Assembly: GCA_023390785.1 (NCBI GenBank)
Contig: JAEWCE010000067.1
Location: 1 to 31,822 of the forward strand
Direction: 5' to 3'
From: Pseudomonadota bacterium
GTDB taxonomy: Bacteria; Pseudomonadota; Alphaproteobacteria; Rhizobiales; Devosiaceae
Length of the DNA stretch: 31,822 nt
The translations under genes and the position numbers were made by a program. Below, in pieces: positions 1 through 7,889 of the stretch (position 1 is its first letter; every line of letters begins with the position of its first letter). The notes beneath the pieces are model-generated. The model made no database searches. It saw only the letters and a program-made list of their open reading frames with translations, and was not told where the DNA came from.

Positions 1-1
1 G

Positions 2-79
2 CGCTACCCCAATGTCATTGTGCTGCCGCCGCCCAACACCGGCGAGATTTCGTCATTCGCGACGCTTGAGGTGCGTTGA
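2..79 (+). CDS. C-terminal end of an unidentified protein (partial)
   Basis: The window opens inside a reading frame that runs 25 codons to a TGA at 77-79. The visible residues include NVIVLPPPNTGEISSFATL, a sensible non-repetitive protein end, whereas the other two plus frames read like out-of-frame GC-rich DNA. The start lies outside the window. The stop is 44 bases before the ATG of the ArsR gene, so it may be in the same transcription unit. I do not recognise the family from so short a tail. Confidence 0.5.
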   Translation, partial: RYPNVIVLPPPNTGEISSFATLEVR

Positions 80-123
80 TCAGCCTTGCGCCCGGCGTCG
101 GCTTCTTCTATCGGTAATTGGCG

Positions 124-465
124 ATGAACAAAATGCAGGACGAGGAATTTGCCGACGTGATGCGCGCACTGGGCCACCCGGTGCGCCTGTCGATCCTGCG
201 CATACTTGCCGAACGGGCCCAGCACGATTGCTGCTGCACCGACGTCACCGAGTGTCTGCCGCTGGCGCAGTCGACCGTCAGCCAGCACATCAAGGTCCTG
301 CTCGATGCGGGACTGGTGCAACGCAGCCCCAAGGGCACCCGGAACTGCTATTCGCTCAACGCCGAGCGGCTGCAGGCGCTGAACGGGGCGTTTTCCGGCC
401 TGTTCTCGGGTCTGGCGGCCGATCTGACGCCGGTTATTGCCCGCACGGAAGTTGAGCCGGCCTGA
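124..465 (+). CDS. ArsR/SmtB-family metal-responsive repressor, Cys-rich (CCC) type
   Basis: A 113-residue winged-helix repressor. The DNA-binding helix-turn-helix is the LPLAQSTVSQHIKVL segment (about residues 45-59), followed by the wing GLVQRSPKGTRNCYSL. Three consecutive cysteines (C36-C38) plus C44 lie just before the recognition helix, where classical ArsR repressors carry their alpha-3 metal or metalloid thiolate site, so a thiophilic or transition metal is the likely inducer (inference). I chose the ATG at 124; a TTG at 118 in the same frame adds two residues, and neither has a clear ribosome site. Its TGA overlaps the ATG of the exporter by one base (TGATG), so the two are probably translated together. 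The regulator probably represses the pair. Confidence 0.87.
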   Translation: MNKMQDEEFADVMRALGHPVRLSILRILAERAQHDCCCTDVTECLPLAQSTVSQHIKVLLDAGLVQRSPKGTRNCYSLNAERLQALNGAFSGLFSGLAADLTPVIARTEVEPA

Positions 466-2363
466 TGGCCTCTCCCCCGCCTGACAAGAAAGCCGCGGCG
501 CTTACCGCGGAGGGCTCACTGCTCTCTACGGCGATGCATTTGTGGACCTACATGTGGCCGCCCGGCCGCCCCGACCTGAAGCTTCGCGTCATCCTCGCCA
601 TCGGCGCACTGCTGGTCAGCAAGGTCGCCACCACGCTGATCCCCTTCGCTTACAAGGGCATCATCGACGGCCTGGGCAAGGCGGCGCAGGGCAACGAGGC
701 GCTGGTGATGGGCATCGCCGTGCCCATCGTGCTGGGGGTCGCCTACGGTGTCGGCAACGTCGTCGATGCGGGCTTCCAGCAATTGCGCGACATCATGTTC
801 GCCAGCGTCGGCCAGTACGCCGTCCGCCGGCTGGCCTTCCAGACCTTCGAGCACCTGCACCGGCTGTCGTTGCGCTTCCACCTGGCGCGGCGCACCGGCG
901 GCCTCAGCCGCATTATCGAGCGCGGCACCAAGGGCATTGAGACCATCGTCCGCTTCATGGTGCTCAACATTGCCCCGACGCTGGTCGAGTTCGCCGTCAC
1001 CTCGGTGATCTTCGTGGTGATGTTCGGCATCAGCTATCTCGGCGTGATGATCGTCACCATCTGGCTCTACCTGTGGTTCACCATCAAGGCGAGCAACTGG
1101 CGCATCTCCATCCGCCGCGACATGAACGAGAGCGACACCGACGCCAACTCCAAGGCCGTCGACAGCCTGCTCAATTTCGAGACGGTGAAATACTTCGCCA
1201 ATGAGAAGATGGAAGCCGAGCGCTTCGACCGCTCGATGGCGAAATACGAGCGCTCCGCCATCCGCATTTGGACCTCGCTGGGCTTCCTCAATTTCGGTCA
1301 GGCGGTGATCTTCTACGCCGGCGTCATCGTCATCGGCGTGCTGGCGATCATGGGTGTGCTCAACAAGACGCTGACCATCGGCGACTTCGTGCTGCTCAAC
1401 ACCTTCCTCATGCAAATCTACCGGCCGCTCAACTTCATCGGCTTCGTCTATCGCGAGATCCGCCAGGGCCTCACCGACATCGAGGAGATGTTCAAGCTGC
1501 TCGGCCAGGACCCCGAGATCACCGACAGGCCCGGCGCACCCGATCTCGCCATCACCGGCCCGGTGATCCGCTTCGAGAACGTCAGCTTCCACTACGACCC
1601 CGACCGCGAGATCCTCAAGGGCATCAGCTTCGAGGTCCCGGCCGGCAAGACCACTGCCATCGTCGGCCCCACCGGCGCCGGCAAGTCCACCATCTCGCGG
1701 CTGCTCTACCGCTTCTACGACGTCACCGGCGGCCGCATCACCATCGACGGCCAGGACATCCGCGACGTGACGCAGGCGAGTCTGCGCGCCCAGATCGGCA
1801 TGGAGCCGCAGGACACCGTGCTGTTCAACGACACCATCGCCTACAACATCCAGTACGGCCGCCCGGACGCCTCGATGGACGAAGTGAAGGCCGCCGCCGA
1901 CGCTGCCCAGATCGGCCAGTTCGTCGCCTCGCTACCCAAGGGCTACGACACCCCGGTTGGCGAGCGCGGCCTCAAGCTTTCCGGCGGCGAGAAGCAGCGC
2001 GTCGCCATCGCCCGCACCATCCTCAAGGGCCCGCCCATCCTCATCCTCGACGAGGCGACCTCGGCGCTCGACACCAAGACCGAGCAGGACATCAAGCAGG
2101 CGCTCGACGTCGTCAGCCGCAACCGCACCACCCTGGTCATTGCCCACCGTCTGTCCACAGTCATCAATGCCGACGAGATCATCGTCCTGCGCGACGGCGG
2201 CATCGCCGAGCGCGGCACGCACCAGATGCTGCTGCTGCGCGACGGCCTCTACGCCCAGATGTGGGACCGGCAGCGCGAAGCCACCGAAGCGGAAGAGCGC
2301 GCCCGCAAGGCCGCGAACGACCCCGAAGGCTTCGTCAAGCGCGGCCTGCCGGCAGCGGAATAG
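465..2363 (+). CDS. Atm1/HMT1-type ABC exporter, fused membrane and ATPase domains
   Basis: A 632-residue half-transporter that should work as a homodimer in the inner membrane. The N-terminal part holds about six membrane helices with the Atm1-like loop RDMNESDTDANSKAVDSLLN and FETVKYFANE. The ATPase follows: Walker A GPTGAGKST (residues 401-409), Q-loop PQDTVLFND, signature LSGGEKQR (from 505), Walker B ending in D529-E530 and the H-loop at H561. Length and order match bacterial Atm1 homologues, which export glutathione-bound or persulfide compounds; several alphaproteobacterial members give Ni, Co, Hg or Ag tolerance. Coupling to a Cys-rich ArsR regulator supports metal detoxification rather than a housekeeping iron-sulfur role (inference). 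The gene is followed by a palindromic repeat and a terminator. Confidence 0.88.
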   Translation: MASPPPDKKAAALTAEGSLLSTAMHLWTYMWPPGRPDLKLRVILAIGALLVSKVATTLIPFAYKGIIDGLGKAAQGNEALVMGIAVPIVLGVAYGVGNVVDAGFQQLRDIMFASVGQYAVRRLAFQTFEHLHRLSLRFHLARRTGGLSRIIERGTKGIETIVRFMVLNIAPTLVEFAVTSVIFVVMFGISYLGVMIVTIWLYLWFTIKASNWRISIRRDMNESDTDANSKAVDSLLNFETVKYFANEKMEAERFDRSMAKYERSAIRIWTSLGFLNFGQAVIFYAGVIVIGVLAIMGVLNKTLTIGDFVLLNTFLMQIYRPLNFIGFVYREIRQGLTDIEEMFKLLGQDPEITDRPGAPDLAITGPVIRFENVSFHYDPDREILKGISFEVPAGKTTAIVGPTGAGKSTISRLLYRFYDVTGGRITIDGQDIRDVTQASLRAQIGMEPQDTVLFNDTIAYNIQYGRPDASMDEVKAAADAAQIGQFVASLPKGYDTPVGERGLKLSGGEKQRVAIARTILKGPPILILDEATSALDTKTEQDIKQALDVVSRNRTTLVIAHRLSTVINADEIIVLRDGGIAERGTHQMLLLRDGLYAQMWDRQREATEAEERARKAANDPEGFVKRGLPAAE

Positions 2364-2390
2364 GGCAGCGTTTAAGAAACTGCAGTCGGC

Positions 2391-2529
2391 GATCCTCCCC
2401 GGTGGCGAAGCCACGGGGGAGGGGGACCACGCGCAGCGTGGTGGAGGGGGTGGCCACCCGCGCTGTGCTTGTCGCCGCCCCCTTTCGTCGCTCCGCGATA
2501 CCTTCCCCCGCTGCGCAGGGAAGGACCCG
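2391..2529. repeat. Composite palindromic intergenic repeat (REP-like)
   Basis: Three stem-loops follow one another. The first has arms CCTCCCC/GGGGAGG (2394-2400, 2416-2422) enclosing GTGGC/GCCAC (2402-2406, 2410-2414) around a GAA loop. The second has arms CCACGC/GCGTGG (2427-2432, 2436-2441) around GCA. The third has arms CCTTCCC/GGGAAGG (2501-2507, 2518-2524). Such C/G-run palindromes between convergent genes are typical of dispersed repeats in alphaproteobacterial genomes. I see no second copy in this window, so the dispersed nature is assumed. Confidence 0.6.
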
Positions 2530-2561
2530 ACCGCAAGTTCACTGCAACCCGCGCATACGAA

Positions 2562-2585
2562 AAGGCCCGGATCGCTCCGGGCCTT
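2562..2585. terminator. Bidirectional intrinsic terminator between the exporter and the RND pump
   Basis: Perfect 10-bp stem AAGGCCCGGA (2562-2571) and TCCGGGCCTT (2576-2585) with loop TCGC. It sits between the stop of the plus-strand exporter (2363) and the stop of the minus-strand RND gene (2606). The stem carries its own terminal A/T pairs, so it could end transcription from both sides, although the U-tracts are short. Confidence 0.75.
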
Positions 2586-2605
2586 CCGCTTTCTATAGCC
2601 GCCGC

Positions 2606-5600
2606 TTACTCCGCGGCGTGGCGCTGCGCGTCCTCGTCGTTGGCGGGACTGGGCAGCTCGGCGGCCGGAACCGTCTCGGGCACCACGGCCTCGCCGCCAT
2701 CCGGCGTCGTTGCCGTCGCCGGCCGGCGGAACAGGCCGGCGAGCAGGCCCAGGAGCCGGCCGGGCAGATGCCACAGGCCGACAAAGAACCGGCCGACCTG
2801 TTGGCCCGCGACCTTCGGGGCCACGATCATCACCGGCACCATCACCAGCGTCAGGCCCGTCGATACGAACAGGCCGGACACCAGCGCCGCGCTCAGCGCC
2901 GTGAACCACGTGCCGGCGAGGCCGCCGACATTGATCTCGCGTCCGATGAAGTCGAACTCGACATTGAGCGCCATCGGGATCACGCCCAGCGCCGTCACCG
3001 TGGCGGTGAGCAGCACCGGCCGCACGCGCTGGCTCACGGTCAGCAGCATCGCCTTGATCGGCTCCACGCCGTCGTCGCGGTTGTAGTGGTTGTATGTATC
3101 GGTGAGCACGATGCCGTTCTTCACCACGATGCCGGCCAGAGCCACGATGCCGAGGCCGGTCATGATGGCCGAGAACGGCATGCCCGTAACCACCAGCCCC
3201 AGCATCACGCCGGCAAGCGACATGCCCACCGTCGAGATGGTGATGAACACCTGCCAGAAGCTGTTGTACTCGAGCAGCAGCACCAGGGCGATCAGGGCGA
3301 TGGCCACCATGAACGCCTTGCCGATGAAGGCGAAGGTGTCGGCCATCTGTTCGTCGGCGCCGCCATAGACGATATGCGTGCCGGCCGGGATCGTACCGTT
3401 CTTGATCTGCTCCTGCTCCCACGCCTTGATCAGCTTGATCTTGTCGTTGGAGTTGAGCCCCGGCTGCAGGTTGGCCGCCACGTTCATCGAGTACGCGCCG
3501 TCATAGCGGCCGATGGTGGCCACCTTCTGCACCGGCGTGCGCTTGATGAAGTTGCTGACCGGGATCTGTCCCTGCGCCGTGGTGATCTTCAGCGAGTCGA
3601 GCGTATCGAACGTCCGCTCATCCTCGGGCAGGCGCACGCGGATATCGAGCTCGTCGGTCGTGTCCTCCGGCCGGTACGAGCCGATCTTCACGCCCGAGGT
3701 CACGAGCTGCACATACGGGCTGAGCTCGCGCACGCCGATGCCATACTTGGCCGCGGCGACACGGTCGATCGTGACCTGCCAGTCGATACCGGGGGAGGGG
3801 CGTCCGTCTTCGACGTCGATGGCGCCACCGAGGTCGTTTTCGATGTAGCTGCGCAGTTTCCCGACAACTGGCGCGAGGTCCGCATAGTTCTGGCTCTCGA
3901 CGCGCAGATTGATGGCCTTGCCGGCCGGCGGGCCGTTCTCGGCCGCCGCGATCTGCACTTCGAGACCCGGGATGTCCTTGGTCGCCTCGCGGATATTGGC
4001 GAAGATTTCCGCCGCCTTGACGCGATCCTTCCACGGCAGGAGCTGCAGCTGGAACGAGCCGATGGTGTCCGGCGGCGAGCTGCCGCCGAAGCCGCCCTGG
4101 CCGCCGCCGAACGCCATCACCGAATCCTGGATGCCGGGAATGGTCAGCATCTTGTTTTCGACCTCGACCAACAGGTCGCGGACCTGCACCGGCGAATAGT
4201 TGCCGCGCGCGATGACGTTGACCGTTGCCTGCTCGGGCTCGGAATCGGGGAACACCACGTTGCCCGTGGGGTGGGTGGCGTAGATGAAGAAGCACAGCAC
4301 CACCAGGGCGAAGCCGACCGGCAGCGTCACCAGCGGATAGTGCAGCAGCTTGCTCATCATGCGCACGTAGATGCCGGTCAGGCCGCCGACCTTCTTGGGG
4401 TCGAACTTGTCCGGGTACATCACGATGTCGGCCTTGGCCTTCTCGACCGGGTCGACGTGCACCTTGGCGATCAACGATCCGATGATCGGCATGAACACCA
4501 GCGCCGACAGCAGCGAGGCGCACATCACCACGATCACGATGATCGGCAGGTAGCTCATGAACTTGCCGATGATGCCTGGCCAGAACAGCAGCACGACGAA
4601 CGCACACAGCGTCGTCGCGGTCGCCGAAACCACCGGCACGAACATCTTCTTGGCCGCCATGATGAAGGCTTCGCGGCGCGGCACGCCTTCCTGCAGCTTT
4701 CGTTCGGCGTACTCCACCACCACGATCGGGTCGTCCACCAGCACGCCCACCGCGAGCACGAGGCCGAACATGATCATCATGTTGAGCGTCATGCCGAGAA
4801 GGCCCGTGACCAGGAAGGCGATCATGAACGAGATCGGGATCGACATGCCGATCATGATCGCCGGACGCACGCCCAGCGTCGCGATGCACATGATCAGCAC
4901 CAGCGCGACGGCGGTCAGCACCGCCGCCTGCAGCGAGTTGAACAGGCTCTTGGCCGATTCAGACTGGTCCAGCAGATACGAGTGCTGGATGCCGGTCGGC
5001 CACGACTTGGTCACCTCTTCGGTCGTCGCCTTCACCTTGTCGACGACGTCGATGACGTTGGTGCCGAGCTTCTTGACCACGCCGATGGTGATCGCCGGCG
5101 CGCCGTTGACGTGCGCGTAGCTGGTGGCGTCCTTGAAGGTGCGGGTGATCTGCGCCACGTCGCCGAACGTCACCACCGTGTCGCCCGACGTCTTGAGCGG
5201 CAGCGAATAGACGTCCTGTGCCGTCGTAATGAGGCCCGGCACCTCGACGTTGAACGAGCCCTTGCCGGTATCGATCGTGCCGCCCGGCACCACCAGGTTG
5301 TTCTTGGCCAGCGCATCGAGCAGTTGCGCGGCGGTCAGGTTGTAGGCCTCGAGCTTGTCGGTATCGATCGTCACCGCCAGCATTTCGTCGCGCGAACCCG
5401 CAAGGTCGGCCGACTGCACGTCGCCGAGCTTCTTCAGCGCCTCCTGCAGTTCCTTGGCCTTTTGCACCAGCGCCCGCTCCGGCACGTCGCCATAGACGGC
5501 GACCGAGATCGAGGGGAACATGGCGAGCGAGATCGCCGTCACCGTCGGCGTGGTGGCGTCGGCCGGCAACTCGGAGGTCACCCCGTCGAGCTTGGCGCGC

Positions 5601-5926
5601 ACGTCCGACAGGGCCTTGTCCTTGTCGGCGTTGACGTCGAACTCGAGGAACACCGCGGCATGGCCCTGCGACGCGGTGGTCGTGTAGTGGGTGAGCCCGT
5701 CGATGTCCTTGACGCGATCCTCGATCGGCTTGCCGAGCAGGCGCTCGGCGTCCTGCGGCGACACACCGGTCTCGCTGACCGAGACATAGAAATACGGGAA
5801 GTCGACCGCCGGGAAGCTTTCCTTGGGCAGCGACAGATACGAACCGACGCCCGCGATCAACAGGATGATCATGACTGTCATGACCACCCTGGGCATCCTG
5901 AGGATGCGTTCGAGGAAGTTCATCAT
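2606..5926 (-). CDS. RND efflux pump permease, HAE-1/AcrB-like
   Basis: A 1106-residue proton-driven inner-membrane pump. The architecture is the usual RND one: a helix at the N-terminus (about residues 12-32), a large periplasmic domain, a helix block, a second periplasmic domain and a second helix block. The TM4 proton-relay pair is visible as VGVLVDDPIVVVE (D398-D399). The second block contains the conserved AGIVVKNGIVLTDTYNHY and the RVRPVLLTATVTALG loop. A Pro/Ala/Glu-rich cytosolic tail of about 60 residues ends the protein. The start is the first of two adjacent ATGs; it overlaps the stop of the fusion-protein gene by four bases (ATGA). No outer-membrane channel gene is next to it, so a TolC-like partner must be encoded elsewhere. 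The substrate cannot be read from the sequence. Confidence 0.93.
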   Translation of the reverse strand: MMNFLERILRMPRVVMTVMIILLIAGVGSYLSLPKESFPAVDFPYFYVSVSETGVSPQDAERLLGKPIEDRVKDIDGLTHYTTTASQGHAAVFLEFDVNADKDKALSDVRAKLDGVTSELPADATTPTVTAISLAMFPSISVAVYGDVPERALVQKAKELQEALKKLGDVQSADLAGSRDEMLAVTIDTDKLEAYNLTAAQLLDALAKNNLVVPGGTIDTGKGSFNVEVPGLITTAQDVYSLPLKTSGDTVVTFGDVAQITRTFKDATSYAHVNGAPAITIGVVKKLGTNVIDVVDKVKATTEEVTKSWPTGIQHSYLLDQSESAKSLFNSLQAAVLTAVALVLIMCIATLGVRPAIMIGMSIPISFMIAFLVTGLLGMTLNMMIMFGLVLAVGVLVDDPIVVVEYAERKLQEGVPRREAFIMAAKKMFVPVVSATATTLCAFVVLLFWPGIIGKFMSYLPIIVIVVMCASLLSALVFMPIIGSLIAKVHVDPVEKAKADIVMYPDKFDPKKVGGLTGIYVRMMSKLLHYPLVTLPVGFALVVLCFFIYATHPTGNVVFPDSEPEQATVNVIARGNYSPVQVRDLLVEVENKMLTIPGIQDSVMAFGGGQGGFGGSSPPDTIGSFQLQLLPWKDRVKAAEIFANIREATKDIPGLEVQIAAAENGPPAGKAINLRVESQNYADLAPVVGKLRSYIENDLGGAIDVEDGRPSPGIDWQVTIDRVAAAKYGIGVRELSPYVQLVTSGVKIGSYRPEDTTDELDIRVRLPEDERTFDTLDSLKITTAQGQIPVSNFIKRTPVQKVATIGRYDGAYSMNVAANLQPGLNSNDKIKLIKAWEQEQIKNGTIPAGTHIVYGGADEQMADTFAFIGKAFMVAIALIALVLLLEYNSFWQVFITISTVGMSLAGVMLGLVVTGMPFSAIMTGLGIVALAGIVVKNGIVLTDTYNHYNRDDGVEPIKAMLLTVSQRVRPVLLTATVTALGVIPMALNVEFDFIGREINVGGLAGTWFTALSAALVSGLFVSTGLTLVMVPVMIVAPKVAGQQVGRFFVGLWHLPGRLLGLLAGLFRRPATATTPDGGEAVVPETVPAAELPSPANDEDAQRHAAE

Positions 5927-7137
5927 GACGGCTGCTCCCCATCGGCTGTCTTGGCGTCGACGATCTGGCCGGCCTTCACGAAGTCCTGCCCAACGGTAAT
6001 AACGTTCAGTTTCGGCGGCAGCCCGACGATCCAGACGCCGTCGCGCGTGTCCTTGATGATGTTGACGGCGTGGAACGCCACTTTATTGCCGGCTTCGACG
6101 CTGCGGATGCCGAGCACCCCTTCGTCGTCCAGCGTCAGCACCGACTGCGGCAGGATGGTCACCGGCGCCGTACCGACATTGACGATGGCGTCGGCGGTGA
6201 CGCCGTCGCGGATCTTGCCGTCCGGATTGGGCAGCTCGATTTCGACGGGGAACGACCGGGTCGCATTGTCGGCGCTGGAGGCGAGGTAGGTCACCTTGCC
6301 CTGCACCTTGTCGCCATTGACCGTGGTCACGTCGGCGCTGAGGCCGACCTTGGCATAGCCGACCTTGGCTTCCGGCACCGAGGCGATGAACAGCATGGGG
6401 TCGAGCTGCACGACGGTCGCGCAAGGCTGGCCGATCGCCAGCATGGAGCCCTGTGTCGCCATCGGGTCCTGGACGATTCCGGCCACGTCGGACTTGATGC
6501 TGGTCCGGGCGAGTTCGAGTTGCGCGCTTTCGAGCTGCGCCTTGGCGCCCGCGAGGGCCGACTGCGCGGCGAGCGACGTGTTCTCGGCGGCGAGACCCTT
6601 CTTGACCAGCGCCGCGTTGGACTCGAACGCCGTCTGCGCTTGGTCGACGGCGGCCTGTGCCTGGTCGACTGCCAGCTTGCGCGCACCCTGGTCGAGCGTG
6701 CACAGCAGATCGCCCGGCTTCACCGCCTGGCCTTTCTGCACATTGACCGACTGCACGATGCCGTTGGTCTGGGCGACGATCGTCACCTTGGACTTGGCCT
6801 GCGTCCGGCCGCGCAGTGGCACGTCGATCGGCTCGAGCTGGGCGGTCGCCACCATGATGCGCACCGAGCGCGGCGCGGCGTTGGTGCCCGCGCCCTTGTC
6901 GTCGTTACGCTCGGCAATGGTCTTGGCCGGATCGATGGCATCGGGCGCCTTCTTGTTGATGCCCGATTCCTCGACTGCATTGGTCAGGGGTCCGCCGTTC
7001 TTCTCGATGAGCGAGACGACAGGCTTTTCGCCGTTGCCCGGGCCGTGGCCGCCGTCGACCAGCGTCCCCGTGGCCATCCAGACGGCGAGCACGAGCACAA
7101 TGACCAGCGCGATGCCGTAAGAGTAAATCGCACGCAT
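5923..7137 (-). CDS. RND periplasmic adaptor (membrane fusion protein)
   Basis: A 404-residue HlyD/AcrA-like adaptor. It has an N-terminal membrane anchor (residues 7-23, GIALVIVLVLAVWMATG) rather than a lipobox. A long Gly/Asp/Lys-rich linker runs to about residue 95. A lipoyl half-motif follows (VTIVAQTNGIVQSVNVQKGQ), then a coiled-coil hairpin rich in Ala/Gln/Glu, the second lipoyl half (ARTSIKSDVAGIVQDP) and the beta-barrel domain. It should link the downstream RND pump to an outer-membrane channel. The gene starts 14 bases after the padR stop, with an AGGG-type ribosome site in the gap, and overlaps the pump gene by ATGA, so the three form an operon. Confidence 0.9.
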   Translation of the reverse strand: MRAIYSYGIALVIVLVLAVWMATGTLVDGGHGPGNGEKPVVSLIEKNGGPLTNAVEESGINKKAPDAIDPAKTIAERNDDKGAGTNAAPRSVRIMVATAQLEPIDVPLRGRTQAKSKVTIVAQTNGIVQSVNVQKGQAVKPGDLLCTLDQGARKLAVDQAQAAVDQAQTAFESNAALVKKGLAAENTSLAAQSALAGAKAQLESAQLELARTSIKSDVAGIVQDPMATQGSMLAIGQPCATVVQLDPMLFIASVPEAKVGYAKVGLSADVTTVNGDKVQGKVTYLASSADNATRSFPVEIELPNPDGKIRDGVTADAIVNVGTAPVTILPQSVLTLDDEGVLGIRSVEAGNKVAFHAVNIIKDTRDGVWIVGLPPKLNVITVGQDFVKAGQIVDAKTADGEQPS

Positions 7138-7151
7138 TCAGAAATAGCCCT

Positions 7152-7694
7152 CTATTCTGCGGCCTGAGCGGCATCGGGCCGCGCCAGCGCAATCAGTTCG
7201 CCCATGTGGGCGTCGATGTAGTCACGCGCAAAGGCCATACAAGTGCGGCCGTAATCGATTATCCAGCGATCCGCCGGTTGCGAATGGTTGGATTTGAGAC
7301 GGTCGAGCTCGGCAATGGCGGCGTCGAGGGATGCGAGTCGTTCCCTGAGCCGGACCTGAACGAGAGACTGCGGAAGTTCGGATGCAAACCGTGCGAACAG
7401 CAGGAATTCGCTGCGGTACTCGTCCTCCCCGAGTTGCTCGAACAGCGAGTTGATGAACTCGCGCCGCCCGAGCGGGGTGATCGAGTAGATCTTCTTGGCC
7501 GGCTTGCCGTCCTGCTGCGCGACCTTGGATGTCACCAGCCGGTCGGCCTCGAGCTTTTGCAGCGCCGGATAGATGGCGCCGTAGCTCGCGTCGACGAAAT
7601 AGCAGTACTCGCCCTCCGTCGACAGCTTGCGGATCTCATATCCGGTCGCGTCGGCGTCGTAGAGAATGGCGAGACAGATGGTGCGGACGTTCAT
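7152..7694 (-). CDS. PadR-family transcriptional regulator
   Basis: A 180-residue PadR-like repressor. The N-terminal winged helix shows the family pattern: VRTICLAIL, GYEIRKL and then GAIYPALQKLEADRLV with a basic wing (QQDGKPAKKIYSIT). A helical C-terminal half for dimerisation follows. I chose the ATG at 7694 because it begins the conserved domain. The frame stays open upstream to 7814, but that stretch reads through an AT-rich promoter and palindromes and is not family sequence. As the first gene of the padR, fusion protein and RND-pump operon, it probably represses its own operon and is released by a small aromatic or drug-like ligand (inference from the family). Confidence 0.87.
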   Translation of the reverse strand: MNVRTICLAILYDADATGYEIRKLSTEGEYCYFVDASYGAIYPALQKLEADRLVTSKVAQQDGKPAKKIYSITPLGRREFINSLFEQLGEDEYRSEFLLFARFASELPQSLVQVRLRERLASLDAAIAELDRLKSNHSQPADRWIIDYGRTCMAFARDYIDAHMGELIALARPDAAQAAE

Positions 7695-7709
7695 GCAGTG
7701 GACTCTTTC

Positions 7710-7766
7710 GGCATATGCCGGGCCGGAATATGGCGGCCCTATATACGCACACGCGAGTAACTGCAA
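7710..7766 (-). promoter_or_regulatory. Candidate padR promoter and operator palindromes
   Basis: An AT-rich island just before padR. On the minus strand TTGCAG (7761-7766) and TATAGG (7738-7743) are 17 bases apart and could be -35 and -10; the overlapping TATATA at 7740-7745 is a closer -10 match but only 15 bases away. Downstream is a perfect palindrome GGCATATGCC (7710-7719), and a related GGAATATGG core lies at 7725-7733. The ATAT centres are 15 and 13 bases apart. Autoregulation by PadR is inferred. Confidence 0.42.
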
Positions 7767-7856
7767 TCTGCTGCCAGCGCATGTAAGCCATGCGCGGTTA
7801 ACGGAGGTTTGCACGCGAACCCGCGATAACCGGAGAGACTGTCGCGGTGGTTGCCC

Positions 7857-7879
7857 GGCCCTGGACTCCGGCCAGAGCC
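7857..7879 (-). terminator. Stem-loop after cysQ, possible weak terminator
   Basis: On the minus strand GGCTCTGG (7879-7872) pairs with CCAGGGCC (7864-7857), with one G-U pair, around a 7-base loop. It starts 11 bases after the cysQ stop. No T-run follows, so if it terminates at all it is not a classical intrinsic terminator. The rest of the 195-base gap before padR holds only the padR promoter island. Confidence 0.28.
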
Positions 7880-7889
7880 TGACATTACG

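Noticed and set aside
516..1592. A 358-codon minus-strand frame opposite the Atm1-type exporter
   Set aside because: It is low-complexity His/Asp/Glu/Ala composition antisense to a well-supported gene, with no ribosome site or motif.
1268..6289. A 1673-codon open frame on the plus strand spanning the exporter, the intergenic repeat and the antisense of the RND pump
   Set aside because: It is His/Arg/Asp/Gln-rich without domain-like sequence and mirrors codons of clear genes (Atm1-type exporter and RND pump). Long antisense frames are expected in GC-rich DNA with strong third-position bias.
7695..7814. A 40-residue N-terminal extension of the PadR regulator
   Set aside because: It would be translated from the AT-rich promoter and palindrome region and has no family similarity; the conserved domain begins exactly at the ATG at 7694.
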